Notes: a model not told the origin generated them from the sequence alone. A stretch of 64,000 nt of DNA from Leptidea sinapis (GCF_905404315.1 NC_066287.1:12028001-12092000), one strand, 5' to 3'; shown: positions 23,577-35,275, numbered from the stretch's first letter. Numbers and translations are program-made.

Positions 23577-23620
23577 CATCTTCTCGCTCTATCATGTTTA
23601 TATGATAGAGCGAGAAGATG
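23577..23620. repeat. Perfect 19-bp palindrome (C2)
   Basis: Arms 23577-23595 and 23602-23620 around a 6-base loop. C3 has the same at 52733-52776 with a different loop. C1 (about 17745-17770) has only one arm. Confidence 0.95.
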
Positions 23621-24027
23621 TTGTCCTTATCTGCAGTCGGCAAGTGTTCGCAAGATCCATTGTTCTGTGTAAATAGCTATGAGCTTTGATTATTGTTAAA
23701 TAATCAAAGGCTACATAAACTCTATTTCGCGGTATTCGGTATGTGGATTCCATTCAATAGTGTAAGCTCGGGTCGTTTCGTAAATATGTAGTTCTTCTAA
23801 ATAAGTATATTTTGTTTCGTTATTATTTATTTCTTAAAATTTTTCTTTGAGAGACTGTCTATAACCAAGCTGATATGTAGCACGAACAGCTCTCTTTTGC
23901 AGAGCAAACACTATCCCCCTTATTCATAATGGTCCGCTTACTTAAAACGGCTGCTAAACAGTGTTATATCTCATTCTGACTTAGGTCAATAGAAGAAGAC
24001 AGAGTGAGAATTAGCAATGCTTTAAGT

Positions 24028-24581
24028 GAGTGTTGTTATGGATATCCATATCCGTAACCGAAACTATCGGATATCCGAAATAAAAAAATATCTGTAACCG
24101 TAACCCAATCCGAAATAAAAGTTTTGGATAGTTTCGGATAGGGCGGAGTCTAACTAAATACTACACTCATACGAATTAACTATGCACTCCGCCCAAAAAA
24201 GATAACCCACAAGAACTGACAAATCCCCAACAGCTGACACCTTTACAGGAGTGTAAAAAACAAAAATCAATGATGTTTATTCATATATATAACAAATTAC
24301 GAACGTTAATTTTGACTTTGCATTTAATTAGTTACCTATATATTATATAGGTATAAAAGTCATATAGAAAGAATTACTTGTATGACAGATTGCGAAACCT
24401 ACAAGGTACAATTAAATTCGAATATAATCTGTCAGTTCCTTAAAAAATTAATATCCGTAACCGAAACTATCGGATAATCCGAAATAATTTAATATCCATA
24501 ACCGTATCCGAAACCGATATTATATTTTACCAATATCCATATCCATATCCGGATCCGAAATTATATATCCATAACACACTG
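24028..24581 (-). mobile_element. hAT-type non-autonomous transposon (C2)
   Basis: A 554-bp version of the C1 element, 37 bp shorter and the same length as in C3. Flanks CTTTAAGT and CTTTAAAC are a decayed 8-bp duplication. Confidence 0.8.
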
Positions 24582-24599
24582 CTTTAAACTTAACGTAAT

Positions 24600-24666
24600 T
24601 TTTCGTAATTGTCTTCTAACTAGAATTCTAACTAGAAGACTTCTAACTAGAAGACAATTACGAAAA
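24600..24666. repeat. Expanded palindrome next to the hAT element (C2)
   Basis: 18-bp arms (24600-24617 and 24649-24666) separated by 31 bp of smaller repeats of CTAACTAGAAG. C3 has the same arms separated by only 4 bp (53756-53795). C1 lacks the second arm. Confidence 0.9.
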
Positions 24667-26170
24667 GGGGGCTAATCGAAATCAACAACATGACCCCACA
24701 GTCCCTACCGTAAAGGCGTATGCACGCCTTACTGTAACGGACGGATACGCAGAACTGAGTGACAGCAACACAGATGGCGCTAGTACGTACTCAGTGTAAA
24801 CTATTACGCACTATCAGTATTTATACTAATTTGGTCTAGAACTAACGATTACTCATTTCGGACAAATACCCACCTATTTAAAATAATTATTTTTGGAAGT
24901 GTTCCGACATCATCACAGGTGTTACGAACATTTAAATGTTATTTAATATGTGATTGATAAGAATAGCTAGTCTAACTCTAAAGTCTAAAGACAAAATGCA
25001 ATTCTTGCCATGTATTGACGGTAACTGTGAGTTATGACTCAAAAGTAACAGTTTTTCAATGATAAATTATACCTGTTACAAAATACTAGTTGTTACTTTA
25101 GTCTTTAATAATATATGTGATAATATACTAACTACTGTGCTGGAGCGTATATTTTTCGTTGTTTGGTGTTACTTTTTAGCGCCATCTTTACGAAGGACGT
25201 TCTCTTGTGGTAACTTAATAAGTTGTGTTTATTGTGGTAAAACAGAACTTACGTAATACAACAAAGAGGTAGTAGGTTGTATGGCTATATGTAAGCACCT
25301 TACATGTAAGCGTGTGTATAAAAATTTGCGCGTCATTTTCGATATTTTTCATATTTTGTTTGTATCGTATTTGTTGGCGTGTGGTAAATAATTGTAAAAA
25401 TGTTAAGCTTTAGTACAGAAGATCGACATTTGATAGATTTAACCTGGCCAGAAATACTGAATCAAATATCGTGTTGAAAATTGTACATTCACCAGTTGTT
25501 TTAACAATGAAATGATTTATGCAATACATGTTTGTTTTTTCCTCGCAAGTATGTTGAAACAATGTGTATGAAGCTTGTGAGGAGCTTGCTCACTACAGTC
25601 TGCTGATTTACGCCCTCGACTACGGCTCGGGATGCAACCCACAGCCTCGTGTACAATGACCAAACTTAGCTCACTTGTGTCATAATATAGGTACTATATT
25701 TTTAATAATTACCCAAGCATTTCTTGGGAATAAATTCCGCTGATCATGGCCACATAGTCTAGGAATTGCCTATTATTAATGAGTGGATATTACTACTGGG
25801 TGTCTACATTGTCTCATTTTTCGTTTTTTATATTGTTTTTTATTTACTTTGGTGTCCGCTTTTGTATTTATTTCAGTCAATTTCTATTTTTATGTAATTT
25901 TTTTCTTCTCTAATTTGATATTTTTAAAACAATAAATATTAAAATATTTTAATTTTCGAATGTGTGGACTCGCTATTCTTGATTAACGTGTTTGGTAGTT
26001 TATTTCTTGTATATTTGAATAATTAAAAAAAAAAAAATGCTCGCCGTATTTTAGTCCCATTTTAATAACGACAATATAGCCTGTTGCGATTACCTACAAA
26101 TACTGAAGCTATTCATGATTCAGCTGAATAGGATGTTAAGGTCTCGCCTACGAAGTGTTCTTCTCGTTAA

Positions 26171-26789
26171 GGCGAAGGTTTATACATGCATTACAACAAA
26201 TAAATTAATATTCACCAACTCCGTGTAAATATAATACTGCATATAGGTATGAATCGTATTGAATAAGATTTTATTAAGGGATCTTGTGCATTTATTGCGG
26301 AAATTTTAAGATCTGCACGCGAAATGCTCTATGTATTTAGAGTTAGTTAAAAAGCTAAAAATTTGCACTTTTTGCTTCACACAATTTTCACTTCTTGCGT
26401 CGAAAATGTAACATTTTAACAGGCGCAAACAGCTTAATTGCTTACAATCCTCATTATTGATCAAATATCTAGATACAAATCTGAATAAATGTACCTAAAC
26501 AAAAAATGTAAAAGCTATAAGAACAACTTTTATGAGAGTAGTATACTAAACAAATGCATCATTCCGAGAAAAAAACTTGTTTAACTGCAAAGAAAACTGG
26601 TATTTCATAATAGCTCTGGAGAATTAACTTTAACCAACAACCAATGCTTGCTGCATTAGCAACCTGCAAGTAAGACTTAAGGGTATGTGTAACAGGATAA
26701 AGTAGTGTTCATAGCTCCAAATGCTATATTTTCACCACCAAACTTGTCTAAAAACACCTTGTTTGCGTGTTTTCTGTTTACCCTTCGCC
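26171..26789 (-). mobile_element. TTAA-flanked MITE, 619 bp (C2 inner copy)
   Basis: TTAA at 26167-26170 and 26790-26793. Reverse complement of 14607-15225. Confidence 0.65.
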
Positions 26790-28431
26790 TTAAGGAGTTG
26801 TTATGGCAGGATTAACCGCCCACGCCACCACGAAAAATAGGCGCGCTGTAGTAGTCGAGTTGCGGATAGTAGCCCGTGATAACCTGAAATGATCTCCAAG
26901 AGGCTTGACAATTTGTATTTCAAGTGTGATTTCTTAATTAAAATTCAATATAAAATGCCAGCATCTGATTCGCGCTCTCCAATCCGCATAATTTATTTAT
27001 AAGGTAACTGCAGCAAGTGTTTAATCCCGCACAACTCTCCCTCAGGCAAGACTCATCTCGATTCAATACACGACGAAGCTTGTTAGTTGAATCCACGTTA
27101 TCTTTGAAGTGTGCCACAACTAATCAGGCGAACGTCAGAATGTTGTGTCTGGGGCAGGAGATACGCCCGATCCCTCACCAGCCAGGATAATATTATTACG
27201 TCTCAGTGATTGCGAATCCTGTCACGAACACATTAAGCCCGTTCGAATGGAAAATTTTGATTATTCAAATACTATACATTTTTTTACTACATAGTATTCA
27301 ATGTTTATTCAAATAATGACGTGAGTAGATTAACTTTTAAGTATATCCAATTACAAGAGTATCTCTTACCATGTTATCTATACTGCTTTATAAACAAATC
27401 CCCTGCCGTATCCGTATCCTATTTGCCTGTTCGCGATGAACTCAAAACTACGGAACTGATTTTAACACGGTTTTCACCTAAAGATGGAGTGATTCGTGAG
27501 AAAGTTCAGTTTGTTATAGTTTTGTGAATAATGGTTGAAATGTGAACTATCATATAGTATATAGTTATATCCCACAGCTTTTGGTGGGAAGCGATGTGAT
27601 TGGTTAGTTTTATCGCATCAGGCGCCATGCCCATTATAAGTGATCTCTGTTCGTATAACACTCACATAATTCTAAAATCCAATTGATCTTGCATGACATT
27701 GTGTAATTAACATTGATTGGTTATTGGCTATAATTTACTGTTAAAACGATCCTGATTGGTCTGTGACCTAATTAGCAATTTAATCTATTCTGACAGGCTT
27801 ATTGCAGTAATAATGTTAAATCTTGACTGGTGTATTATTTGCAAGGCGTTCCACGAAACAGTAAGATTATATTTCGAAGTGTAGTCTTTATTAAGACTTA
27901 TGTTACTTAAGGTTATGTTCAATCTACTAGTCGATATCAGTAATGTAACACAATACAAGTTTAGAACAGTAGTGTAACTAGCAGTCTCCTTGAAATTAAT
28001 ACAGCTACGTCTGGGCGGAGCGCTAGGGTTGGTACTTACAAAAACAATGTCGATGCAGACAACGCGGCGCAGCTAATTTAACTCGGACAGCGACCAGTCT
28101 CAGCGGCGTACGGCGTGACACTCAATAGTCTTACCAAGCTTGCCTAGCGGCCGTGTAAATCGCGTACAGGTGTGCGTGCATCGATTCGGTCGCTCTAGTT
28201 TGAAGTTATAGTACTGTTCTATTACAGTATTGTGCCCGTGCTGTCTGCTACCTCTGACACAACAACATTAACGTTCCAAATATTGTCAGCTTTCGGACAC
28301 ATGCTCGATACATAGCATCTGTCAAAGTCCAATGGCGTGAACTTTGGAATTCAAAGTTTTGCGGGAATATTTCTTTTGCCAAGTAAAGTTAAGCTATAAA
28401 CGTAAAATTATTAAACAAAACTAAACTGGGT

Positions 28432-28854
28432 CCTGTATTAGTATAGTAGTTATTACTAGACATGAATTATGTAGCATTTTATTATAGACTTAGAATAAAC
28501 TAGTCATTGTCTTAAAGGAAGGTGTACGCGTTTTTTTGAAGGTACCCATGTCGTATCGGCCCGGAAACACCGCACAAGGAAGCTCATTCCACAGCTTTGT
28601 AGTACGTGGACGAACGTTCCATGAAAACCGCACTGTGGAGTACCGTCACACATCCAAATTAGTGGCGTGTCGTGCGAAGGTGGAATTCTGCGGCAGGAAT
28701 CAGATGAAAAAGCTCTTCGAACACTCCCCGTGATAAATCCGGTAGAAGAGGTTTGGGTTCGAGCAATTGACATCGACAAAGACTAGTTTATTCTAAGTAT
28801 ATAATAAAATGCTACATAATTCATGTCTAGTAATAACTACTATACTAATACAGG
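28432..28854. other. Local inverted duplication around a LINE fragment (C2)
   Basis: The 80 bp at 28432-28511 reappear inverted at 28775-28854 with few changes. Between them a LINE C-terminal fragment (28512-28774, minus strand) points opposite to its C3 equivalent (62535-62870, plus). C1 agrees with C3, so the flip is specific to C2. Confidence 0.85.
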
Positions 28855-28985
28855 GAGTATGCTATTTTCTTGAAGGTCCCTCAGTCGTATCTGCTCGGGA
28901 AGACCACCGCCGATAGTTGATTCCACAAAGTGGCTGTGCGAGGCAAGAAATTTCTAACAAAACGCTTTGCCTTAATGTGCCTGCT
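28855..28985 (-). repeat. LINE 3' fragment
   Basis: Matches part of the repeat at 62995-63240 (GAAGGTCCCTCAGTCGTATCTGCTCGGGAA motif), a common lepidopteran LINE 3' region. 28986-29187 shows nothing recognised. Confidence 0.5.
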
Positions 28986-29328
28986 TTGTATACAAAAATT
29001 TGTAGTAATCTACTAAGAAATAAATGTTATTAAAAATTAAAGTTAGTTTGATTAAATTGTTAGCTTAATTAACAAGTTCCTTGAATAGCATGATGTATTA
29101 TAATAGTATTAAACTAAAATAAACCTTTAAAATAAGGAAACCAAAACCTTTCTACTAATATGATACTTAATGTATGACAGTATTTTTTACACACCCATGC
29201 TTTAAATCCTCTTTTAAATGTTCTGAAACAGTTAGCTTATTACCAATATTAAAACACCCAATGTGAAAATAACCATTACATCATCCAAATGAGTGTTGTA
29301 ATGTTGTACTGAATTTCATAACAACACT

Positions 29329-29540
29329 AGTTACGCAGGCCCAACACGGCTAAACCTGCATACGTTGCCACCCCGTACCTCGACGTAGTGCTGATCGAGC
29401 ACCCATTGTCTTTTACATTTCTTTAGCTTAATTATAATATTGTTTATTCAGTCTTGTTCCAATTTTTCTGTGAGTAACATTAAATATTGTTAAATAAAGT
29501 GCTTTTTAAAAACTCAATTCCCGACGCCCGATACATAACT
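29329..29540 (+). repeat. 5' LTR (212 bp)
   Basis: Starts AGTTACGCAGG and ends GATACATAACT, with an AATAAA signal near 29493. Compared with the 3' LTR it carries about 25 extra bases after CCAACACGG and one further change (GTGAG against GTCAG). Confidence 0.93.
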
Positions 29541-29557
29541 GGCGCAGTCGAGTAGTC
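29540..29557 (+). promoter_or_regulatory. Primer-binding site
   Basis: TGGCGCAGTCGAG directly follows the LTR, its first T shared with the LTR end. This is the form used by 17.6/297-type elements, thought to be primed by tRNA-Ser. Confidence 0.7.
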
Positions 29558-29749
29558 TCGCGGTAGCTTCTTTTCGTCGGTATAAAATCTTCCGAGTGTA
29601 AAGTAGCTGTGGTTTTCGAGCCGCTAAACCGCAAGAATCAAAGAACCTCGTCGGTTGTTGGGACATCATCATCAACGCGCACGAAAACCCGGAACATTGG
29701 GAATTCACGCGCTGGGCAAGACTCGACAGCAGATGCAGATGCTGATTTG

Positions 29750-29755
29750 GTGAGT
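29750..29755 (+). promoter_or_regulatory. Candidate splice donor in leader
   Basis: TTTG/GTGAGT matches the consensus 5' splice site. Errantiviruses make env from a spliced RNA with a donor upstream of or within gag, so the position is plausible. The acceptor was not identified. Confidence 0.4.
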
Positions 29756-29942
29756 ACTCTCGCTATTCAAGTATCCTGCTATATCTACTGTCCTAGTATT
29801 ATATATATTTTATTATAAAAGTTAAAGAACGTTGCGTAAAGCTAATATCGCTAAATAACGGGTTACACTTACTTAGTGACAAGAAAGGTGTATCTAGGTG
29901 ATAATTACCGAGTATTAGAACAATAGTGTAATCCGAAACGCA

Positions 29943-30962
29943 ATGTCTTTCAGTGAATGTGATAAGGATTTTAAATTCCTTGCCGATTTATTACCACGGT
30001 ACGATGGGAACCCAAAGTTATTAAACTTTTATATTAGAGAAGTAGAAAATATTATACAACTTTTAAGTGAACCCTCTCGGGTTCACCCGGCATTTATATG
30101 TTTAATAAAAAGTAAGTTAGGAGGTCTCGCTATTGATGCGATAGCCTACGAAGAGTCGTTAATAACGTGGGAATCCATTAAAAACGCTCTAATTAGACGT
30201 TTAGGAGAACCGCGCAACGAAATCCAGGTGATGCAGGAGCTCACGCGGACCCGTAGGAATAAATACGAAGATGCGAAGACATTTGGCAAACGACTCCGTG
30301 AGTTGTTAGATACCCTGTACTCGGTCGGTAAACACGGTGACCGTTCGTACTATGAGGAAATGGTTATAGAGCAATATACTAATCAATTAGATATCAATGT
30401 TTCGTTAGGAGTTAGAATAAGTAAACCGTTAACATTAGAGTCAGCAATTATGGCAGCAAGGCAGGAAGAGGCTAGGCTCGTACACAGTAAACCTTTTTAT
30501 AACGGGTCACCTACTTCCCATTTTAAGCAAAAGGATGCCCCTAGAGTTTCGCAACAACGGAATATTCCATCAAGGAATTTTATAGGGACGCAACCTCAGC
30601 ACCACCAGCCTTCAAATATCGTAAATCGTCAAAATATGTCTATACCCCCTACACCTAATTTCAAGAGAAACTCAGGTAATTTTAGGAATAGTAACAGCGC
30701 GAATTTTAGGCAATTTAATGTACCGCAAAGACAGGTAACACCTAAAATAAGTTCCGATGTTACTATGCGGTCCGTGAATAAACCGGATACGCCCCAGTAT
30801 GCTGCTCAGAACGCTTTCTATACTCAAGGTCAACCAGTATTATACGGCAATGAATGCCATAGCAACTACAATGAAGGTGAGTACCCATATCATGTAGTAC
30901 AGGAACCTGAAGAGGAGTACCAGCATTTTCCTCAAACCCAGAAGATGCCAGACCAGACCTAG
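29943..30962 (+). CDS. Gag-like protein of the Errantivirus-like element (339 aa)
   Basis: Structural protein of the virus-like particle. The N-terminal half (about 1-185) is a helical capsid-like domain with PRYDGNPKLLNFYIREVE near the start, a form typical of Gypsy/errantivirus Gag. The C-terminal half is rich in glutamine, asparagine and proline. There is no CCHC zinc knuckle, as usual for errantiviruses. The frame is intact from ATG at 29943 to TAG. About 35 codons after it look like the start of pol, then the sequence jumps into env. Intact gag with missing pol is typical of a deletion derivative. It could still be expressed from the LTR, but nothing in the sequence proves that. Confidence 0.82.
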   Translation: MSFSECDKDFKFLADLLPRYDGNPKLLNFYIREVENIIQLLSEPSRVHPAFICLIKSKLGGLAIDAIAYEESLITWESIKNALIRRLGEPRNEIQVMQELTRTRRNKYEDAKTFGKRLRELLDTLYSVGKHGDRSYYEEMVIEQYTNQLDINVSLGVRISKPLTLESAIMAARQEEARLVHSKPFYNGSPTSHFKQKDAPRVSQQRNIPSRNFIGTQPQHHQPSNIVNRQNMSIPPTPNFKRNSGNFRNSNSANFRQFNVPQRQVTPKISSDVTMRSVNKPDTPQYAAQNAFYTQGQPVLYGNECHSNYNEGEYPYHVVQEPEEEYQHFPQTQKMPDQT

Positions 30963-31178
30963 TGAAAATAAACTTGTTGGTCAGGAATGACCTCCCTTAC
31001 GTAGAAATAGATTTAAGCTTACAAATTATTTTAGATATATTAGAAATTTTAGAAGACACAATGATGTTTGCGCAATTATGAGTAATGCACCCTTATATTA
31101 TAGCACCCTTATAATAGTATTATAAGTCCATATAACCTTTTAAATGAAATTTCAATAATTCATAAAAAACATAAGTTT

Positions 31179-32141
31179 TTGCCAGTAGCAGATATAAGTT
31201 TAAATAAGATTCATGAGTTGGAAAAATCTATAAAAGTAAAATCATATAGTACGGAACATTCTTTGACTTTTATCTTAGAAATCCCCTCCATTGATTCTAA
31301 TATATATGACCTCATCCACATGTACTCCATTCCTAACTCGTTAAACCTAACTATTATTCCAAAATCCAAATACCTAGCACTTGGTAGCGATGAGTACGAA
31401 TACCTGGAAGGCAAATGAGGAACAATCAACGGAAACACGCAGCTTTGTGAGATGTCCAACACAGCATCCACGAGGGCATCAGAAGATTGTATTATATCGC
31501 GAATTCAACACCGCACGTCAAACTATACATACGCGAAATTGCAAATTAATAAAAGTATAGTGCAGAGGATCAAGGACAATACTTGGATAATTGTCCTGAG
31601 AGAAGAAACAGTCATCCACATCAAGTGTTTAGCAAAATCTACATACAAAAAGGCTTCAGGTACATTCCTACTTACCCTTAAAGAGGAATGCCAAGTTGAG
31701 ATACTGACTAAAACATTAAAATCAAACCGAAAAGAGATTACATTTAATGAAGTTGTTCCACTACCTAGAAATATTGAAAAGAGTGTACCAGTACAGCATC
31801 ATATAAAATTGGAAAATATAGAACTAGACAACCTGCAGCACCTTCTGGAGACAGCCCAAGAAATATCTGTCACAGAGGAACCACATTGGACCACCATGAT
31901 GGCAACACCAAGTTGGACTACCCTTATCCTATATGGCTTGCTGATTGCTGTTGGAGTCACAAGGATCATTAGCTGGAGGAAGTCGCATGCAGCCAAGGAC
32001 ACCGCTGTACAACACAGTGAGGACACTGTGGGAAGCTGCCGGGTCAGCTTCCAGCTTAAGGAGGGAGGAGTTACGCAGGCCCAACACGGACGACTCGACG
32101 TAGTGCTGATCGAGCACCCATTGTCTTTTACATTTCTTTAG
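31179..32141 (+). pseudogene. Env-like remnant, 3' part, with one in-frame stop
   Basis: Two segments in one frame, 31179-31418 and 31419-32141, are divided by a single TGA at 31416-31418. The 3' segment has several cysteines and one clear membrane segment (about residues 154-173 counted from 31452), followed by a basic cytoplasmic tail that runs on into the 3' LTR. Position just before the LTR, one C-terminal membrane helix and overlap with the LTR fit the envelope gene of errantiviruses (baculovirus F-related). The N-terminal part, including any signal peptide and cleavage region, is missing. Identification rests on layout and general character, not on a database match. Nonfunctional as it stands. 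Confidence 0.65.
32058..32068 (+). promoter_or_regulatory. Polypurine tract
   Basis: AAGGAGGGAGG lies directly before the 3' LTR, where plus-strand DNA synthesis starts. Confidence 0.8.
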
Positions 32142-32255
32142 CTTAATTATAATATTGTTTATTCAGTCTTGTTCCAATTTTTCTGTCAGTAACATTAAAT
32201 ATTGTTAAATAAAGTGCTTTTTAAAAACTCAATTCCCGACGCCCGATACATAACT
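32069..32255 (+). repeat. 3' LTR (187 bp)
   Basis: Same ends as the 5' LTR; shorter by about 25 bp. Confidence 0.93.
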
Positions 32256-32713
32256 CACTCCTTGGTTTTTTTTTTCGATCCCTGCATGCGCAAAGAGTTT
32301 CAATAAAGAGCCATATTCTTATTGCTCGATGCGTGGTATCTGTATGAATTTCAAAAAAAGCACGTTTTCGTTTACGTGCGTTCCACACTATCAGAACGTG
32401 GCGCGCCGTAAAAAAAAGTAAGCTATTCGAAACCCCGCCATTTTTCTTGAAAAATGAGCGATTCAACTCTTGACAGCACACCGCCGGATATTTTACACGC
32501 TGCAAAAGAACATAATATTTAAGTGAATTTAAATAATTTCACTATACAAAATGTAAATTACTACTAAAATAAATAATTCTTTAGTTTATTAGTATATAAT
32601 CAGTGAGGGATGATATTAGGTTACTACTAGAACTGACTGTTTTAATGTTAGCAGTAAGCTAACTGTTTCAGAATCTTTTAGAGGATTCATATTCTGGGTG
32701 TAGTTAGTCTGGT

Positions 32714-32813
32714 ATGCAACTGTTGATAATTAGGTATTAAAACACTCATGTGATACTATTATAAACAAACCTACATTCGTGTTTTAATACCCCTTATTAC
32801 ACAACAGTTGCAT
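32714..32813. mobile_element. Small TIR element (ATGCAACTGTT ends)
   Basis: A 100-bp unit with both ends ATGCAACTGTT and internal inverted motifs GGTATTAAAACAC. Relatives lie at 41980-42098 and, truncated, at 10908. It is almost all terminal repeat, so it can fold along its length. Confidence 0.65.
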
Positions 32814-33854
32814 AAATAACTATTATATCTGTAATAGTTACGTAATAATCGCTGGTCATACTTAAAGAATGCAACCTGTATACAATAACGATAACTCATT
32901 GCACGGAGAGCTAACGTACAGTTTCCCAGAAATTTCACTATTTACAATAATGTCTGTAGCCTTTAATGACCGGAAGCACAATCCATTGTTGATATCAGCA
33001 CCGTAACCGATTCATTGAGCTCCAACTGTTGTAGTGAGCCAGACAGATGGCGGACTGGAGAGAGGATCGTATTTAGAACAGGGATAATTAATTAACCAGT
33101 TATATCCAGCTCGGAATAAATGGTTTTCTAGTAGATTGAGCTTCCGTAAACTTTAGTTGCCCCAAGGGACGAGCGAAACAAATTTAAATTTCTTACTTTA
33201 CCGAGTTGCAAACTAAATCTTATGTATTTTTTTTTCATAAATAGGTAATTTATTTTATTCTTAGAGGTTTTAAATTTTGCTTTTCAGCATTACAAATAAA
33301 AGTTATTAAAATTATATGTGTAGTAATTTTGTACATAAATGTTTCTCAAATAGAGAAAATTAATTTGTAAAAACATAAAACGAAAATATATTATACGTAA
33401 TATATTTTCGGAATAGATGTTTTAAAACCAAGAGGAAAAAAAAGAAAGGAATTTGTAGTAGATTTGAAAAGTACCTTCATATGTTTTTCTGCAATGTGGC
33501 AATAATTATCGATAACGCATAAGTAATTTAAAGATGTCGAAATGAGCTAAACAGGAAATCTTAATAAATAATACCTCTGAAGCTCGCCAGTATAATTGAA
33601 CGCAAGTTCATGATTGTTACTACAGTTTTCATTAATCAAAACTAATTCACACTTTATTTGCAACTGTAGCTGCATTCACAGATTGTCTATGAATGGACTG
33701 CTTAGTACTTCCATCTCGAGTGCACATGAGTACGTTACTCCGAGATTGATACAACATGAATAAATAAAGGCACATTGATAGATCAATTCACGGGATATTA
33801 ACAGGACATTGACATGATCGACGCCGGTGCTAGCGTGCTTATTCCGGCACTCAT

Positions 33855-34345
33855 ACTCAAAAGGATCCCTGATCTGATAATCCCTGACTTAAGGAAGTCA
33901 GCTCTTGTCCATCCGATCTAAAAAAAGGAGACAGTTCGACTACAGCTACTACTAACTATAGCTATTACCTTTCTTCTCTCCAAAATCATGGAGAGCATAA
34001 TTAACTGCCAGCTCTTGGGTATACCTAGAAGGTCACCAGTTGATCAACTACCGACAGTACGGCTTTCGCCATGGTCGGCCAGTAGGCGATCTTCTGGTTT
34101 AACTAACACATAGATAGGCGGCGGCTATTGAAAGCAAGGGAGAAAGCCTGGCAGTGTCGTGTATGGCATGGCACAAGGCGCTTCTCTGAAAACATTTAAA
34201 ATCAGTTTATGCAAGTGGACCTCTAGCTTCCTCTTTGGGCACAGTATACTGGTCGTTGTCGAGGGTTATTGCTCGAACTCGAAGCCCGTGAACGTTGGAG
34301 TGCCCACCACGTGCAGAGCAGCTCGAATCGGTGTCCTTCCGCCGT
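33855..34345 (+). pseudogene. Jockey-type LINE reverse transcriptase fragment (C2)
   Basis: The plus-strand RT piece QYGFRHGR with two in-frame stops soon after is followed by SSFLFGHS and EGYCSNSKPVN, then it is cut at the C2 deletion junction (34327). Same family as 9060-9870 and 48470-48668. Confidence 0.7.
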
Positions 34346-34384
34346 GACCCGCTCTCGCCTCTCGCCTCCTCGCGACTCAAGCAC

Positions 34385-34460
34385 ATCTCACCTATAACTA
34401 TGTATGTAGTATTGTTACTACATAGTTATAGGTGAGATGTGCTACATAGTTATAGGTTTG
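34385..34460. repeat. CATAGTTATAGG palindrome
   Basis: CCTATAACTATGTATGTAGT pairs with a downstream inverted copy. C2 carries an extra 21-bp repeat of GTGAGATGTGCTACATAG here compared with C1 (6565-6620). Confidence 0.75.
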
Positions 34461-35275
34461 TACCTATCTTGGATGAAACCGACTCCAAAAATTACAATAG
34501 TCGTAACTAGAATTAGATTAATTAATTAGATTGTATAAGAGTACGCAATTATTTTTATACGTTTTAGTGCACATTACTCATATCTATTGTTTTGGAATAG
34601 TGTCTTTGAAATCGGTTGTTTTTTTGTTATTTTTTTTTATTTTATGATTTTTAGTGAATTTGAAGTACACTAACTAGAAATTTGTCTAAATATGTGAAGA
34701 TATACAAATTTTTCAATGCAGCGATGAACGTAAGTCCTTTGCAATTTGATTACAGACAGTTAGAAATTCTGCCACATTGATCAACATATTCGACTACGAC
34801 AATTGCTTGACCATAACTATGTTATGATAGATGACTTAAATATCCGGATAGCATAAAAAAGATTCGGCCGAGTATCGTTCATTTGCTCCTAAGAATTGAA
34901 GAGTTCCGTTACTTTGTCATGGATTCCGTTATCAAAACCTAACCAAACCCTCACCAAACTATCTTTGAATTATATCCTTTCCAATAAAAAAAGAATCAAT
35001 GAAATCGGTTGGCGCGATATTGAGTCATTCCTAAATTTATCATCCACTTTGCTTTACGTAGATATAGCAAATTTAAGACTTTTATGGTTTTCTCATGGAT
35101 GCTATTGTCAGATCTGGACCAAATTACAATGGAACTACTCGGGAAGCACCAGCTTTCAAATAAATAAATAATTATCAAAATCGGTTCACCCAGTCCAAAT
35201 TTTTGAGGTAACAAACATAAAAAAGAACATACCGACGAATTGAGATCCTCCTCCTTTTTTGAAGTCGGCTAAAAA
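34455..35275 (-). repeat. Lepidopteran interspersed repeat (C2 copy)
   Basis: Inverted partner of 5745-6590, with one 1-bp length difference. Confidence 0.5.

Larger units (their letters stand above)
29329..32255 (+). mobile_element. Errantivirus-like LTR retrotransposon, pol deleted
   Basis: A 2927-bp element with AGTTA...TAACT LTR ends, a 4-bp duplication CACT (29325-29328, 32256-32259), and an intact empty site in C3 at 63577-63592. Order is LTR, primer site, leader, gag, env remnant, polypurine tract, LTR. A full Gypsy/errantivirus element is usually 7-8 kb; protease, RT, RNase H, integrase and the front of env are missing. It is an old, defective relative of insect endogenous retroviruses and would need enzymes from elsewhere to move. 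Confidence 0.93.
29188..32704 (+). mobile_element. TIR element (ACACCCATGC ends) split by the LTR retrotransposon
   Basis: Terminal inverted repeats of about 70 bp: the left begins ACACCCATGCTTTAAATCC and the right ends near TTCTGGGTGTAG. Without the LTR element it is about 590 bp, like 42110-42678 (569 bp) and the unsplit copy starting at 63448. Noncoding. Confidence 0.7.

Noticed and set aside
25059..27527. Identical short open frames in C2 (25059-25256, 27321-27527) and C3 (59541-59738, 61801-62007)
   Set aside because: Same reason: whole-block identity. The 12261-12485 counterpart in C1 is changed, and the sequence is an interspersed repeat.
29609..29818. Short open frame in the leader of the LTR element
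   Set aside because: Lies between primer site and gag, crosses the candidate splice donor and has no counterpart domain; treated as leader sequence.
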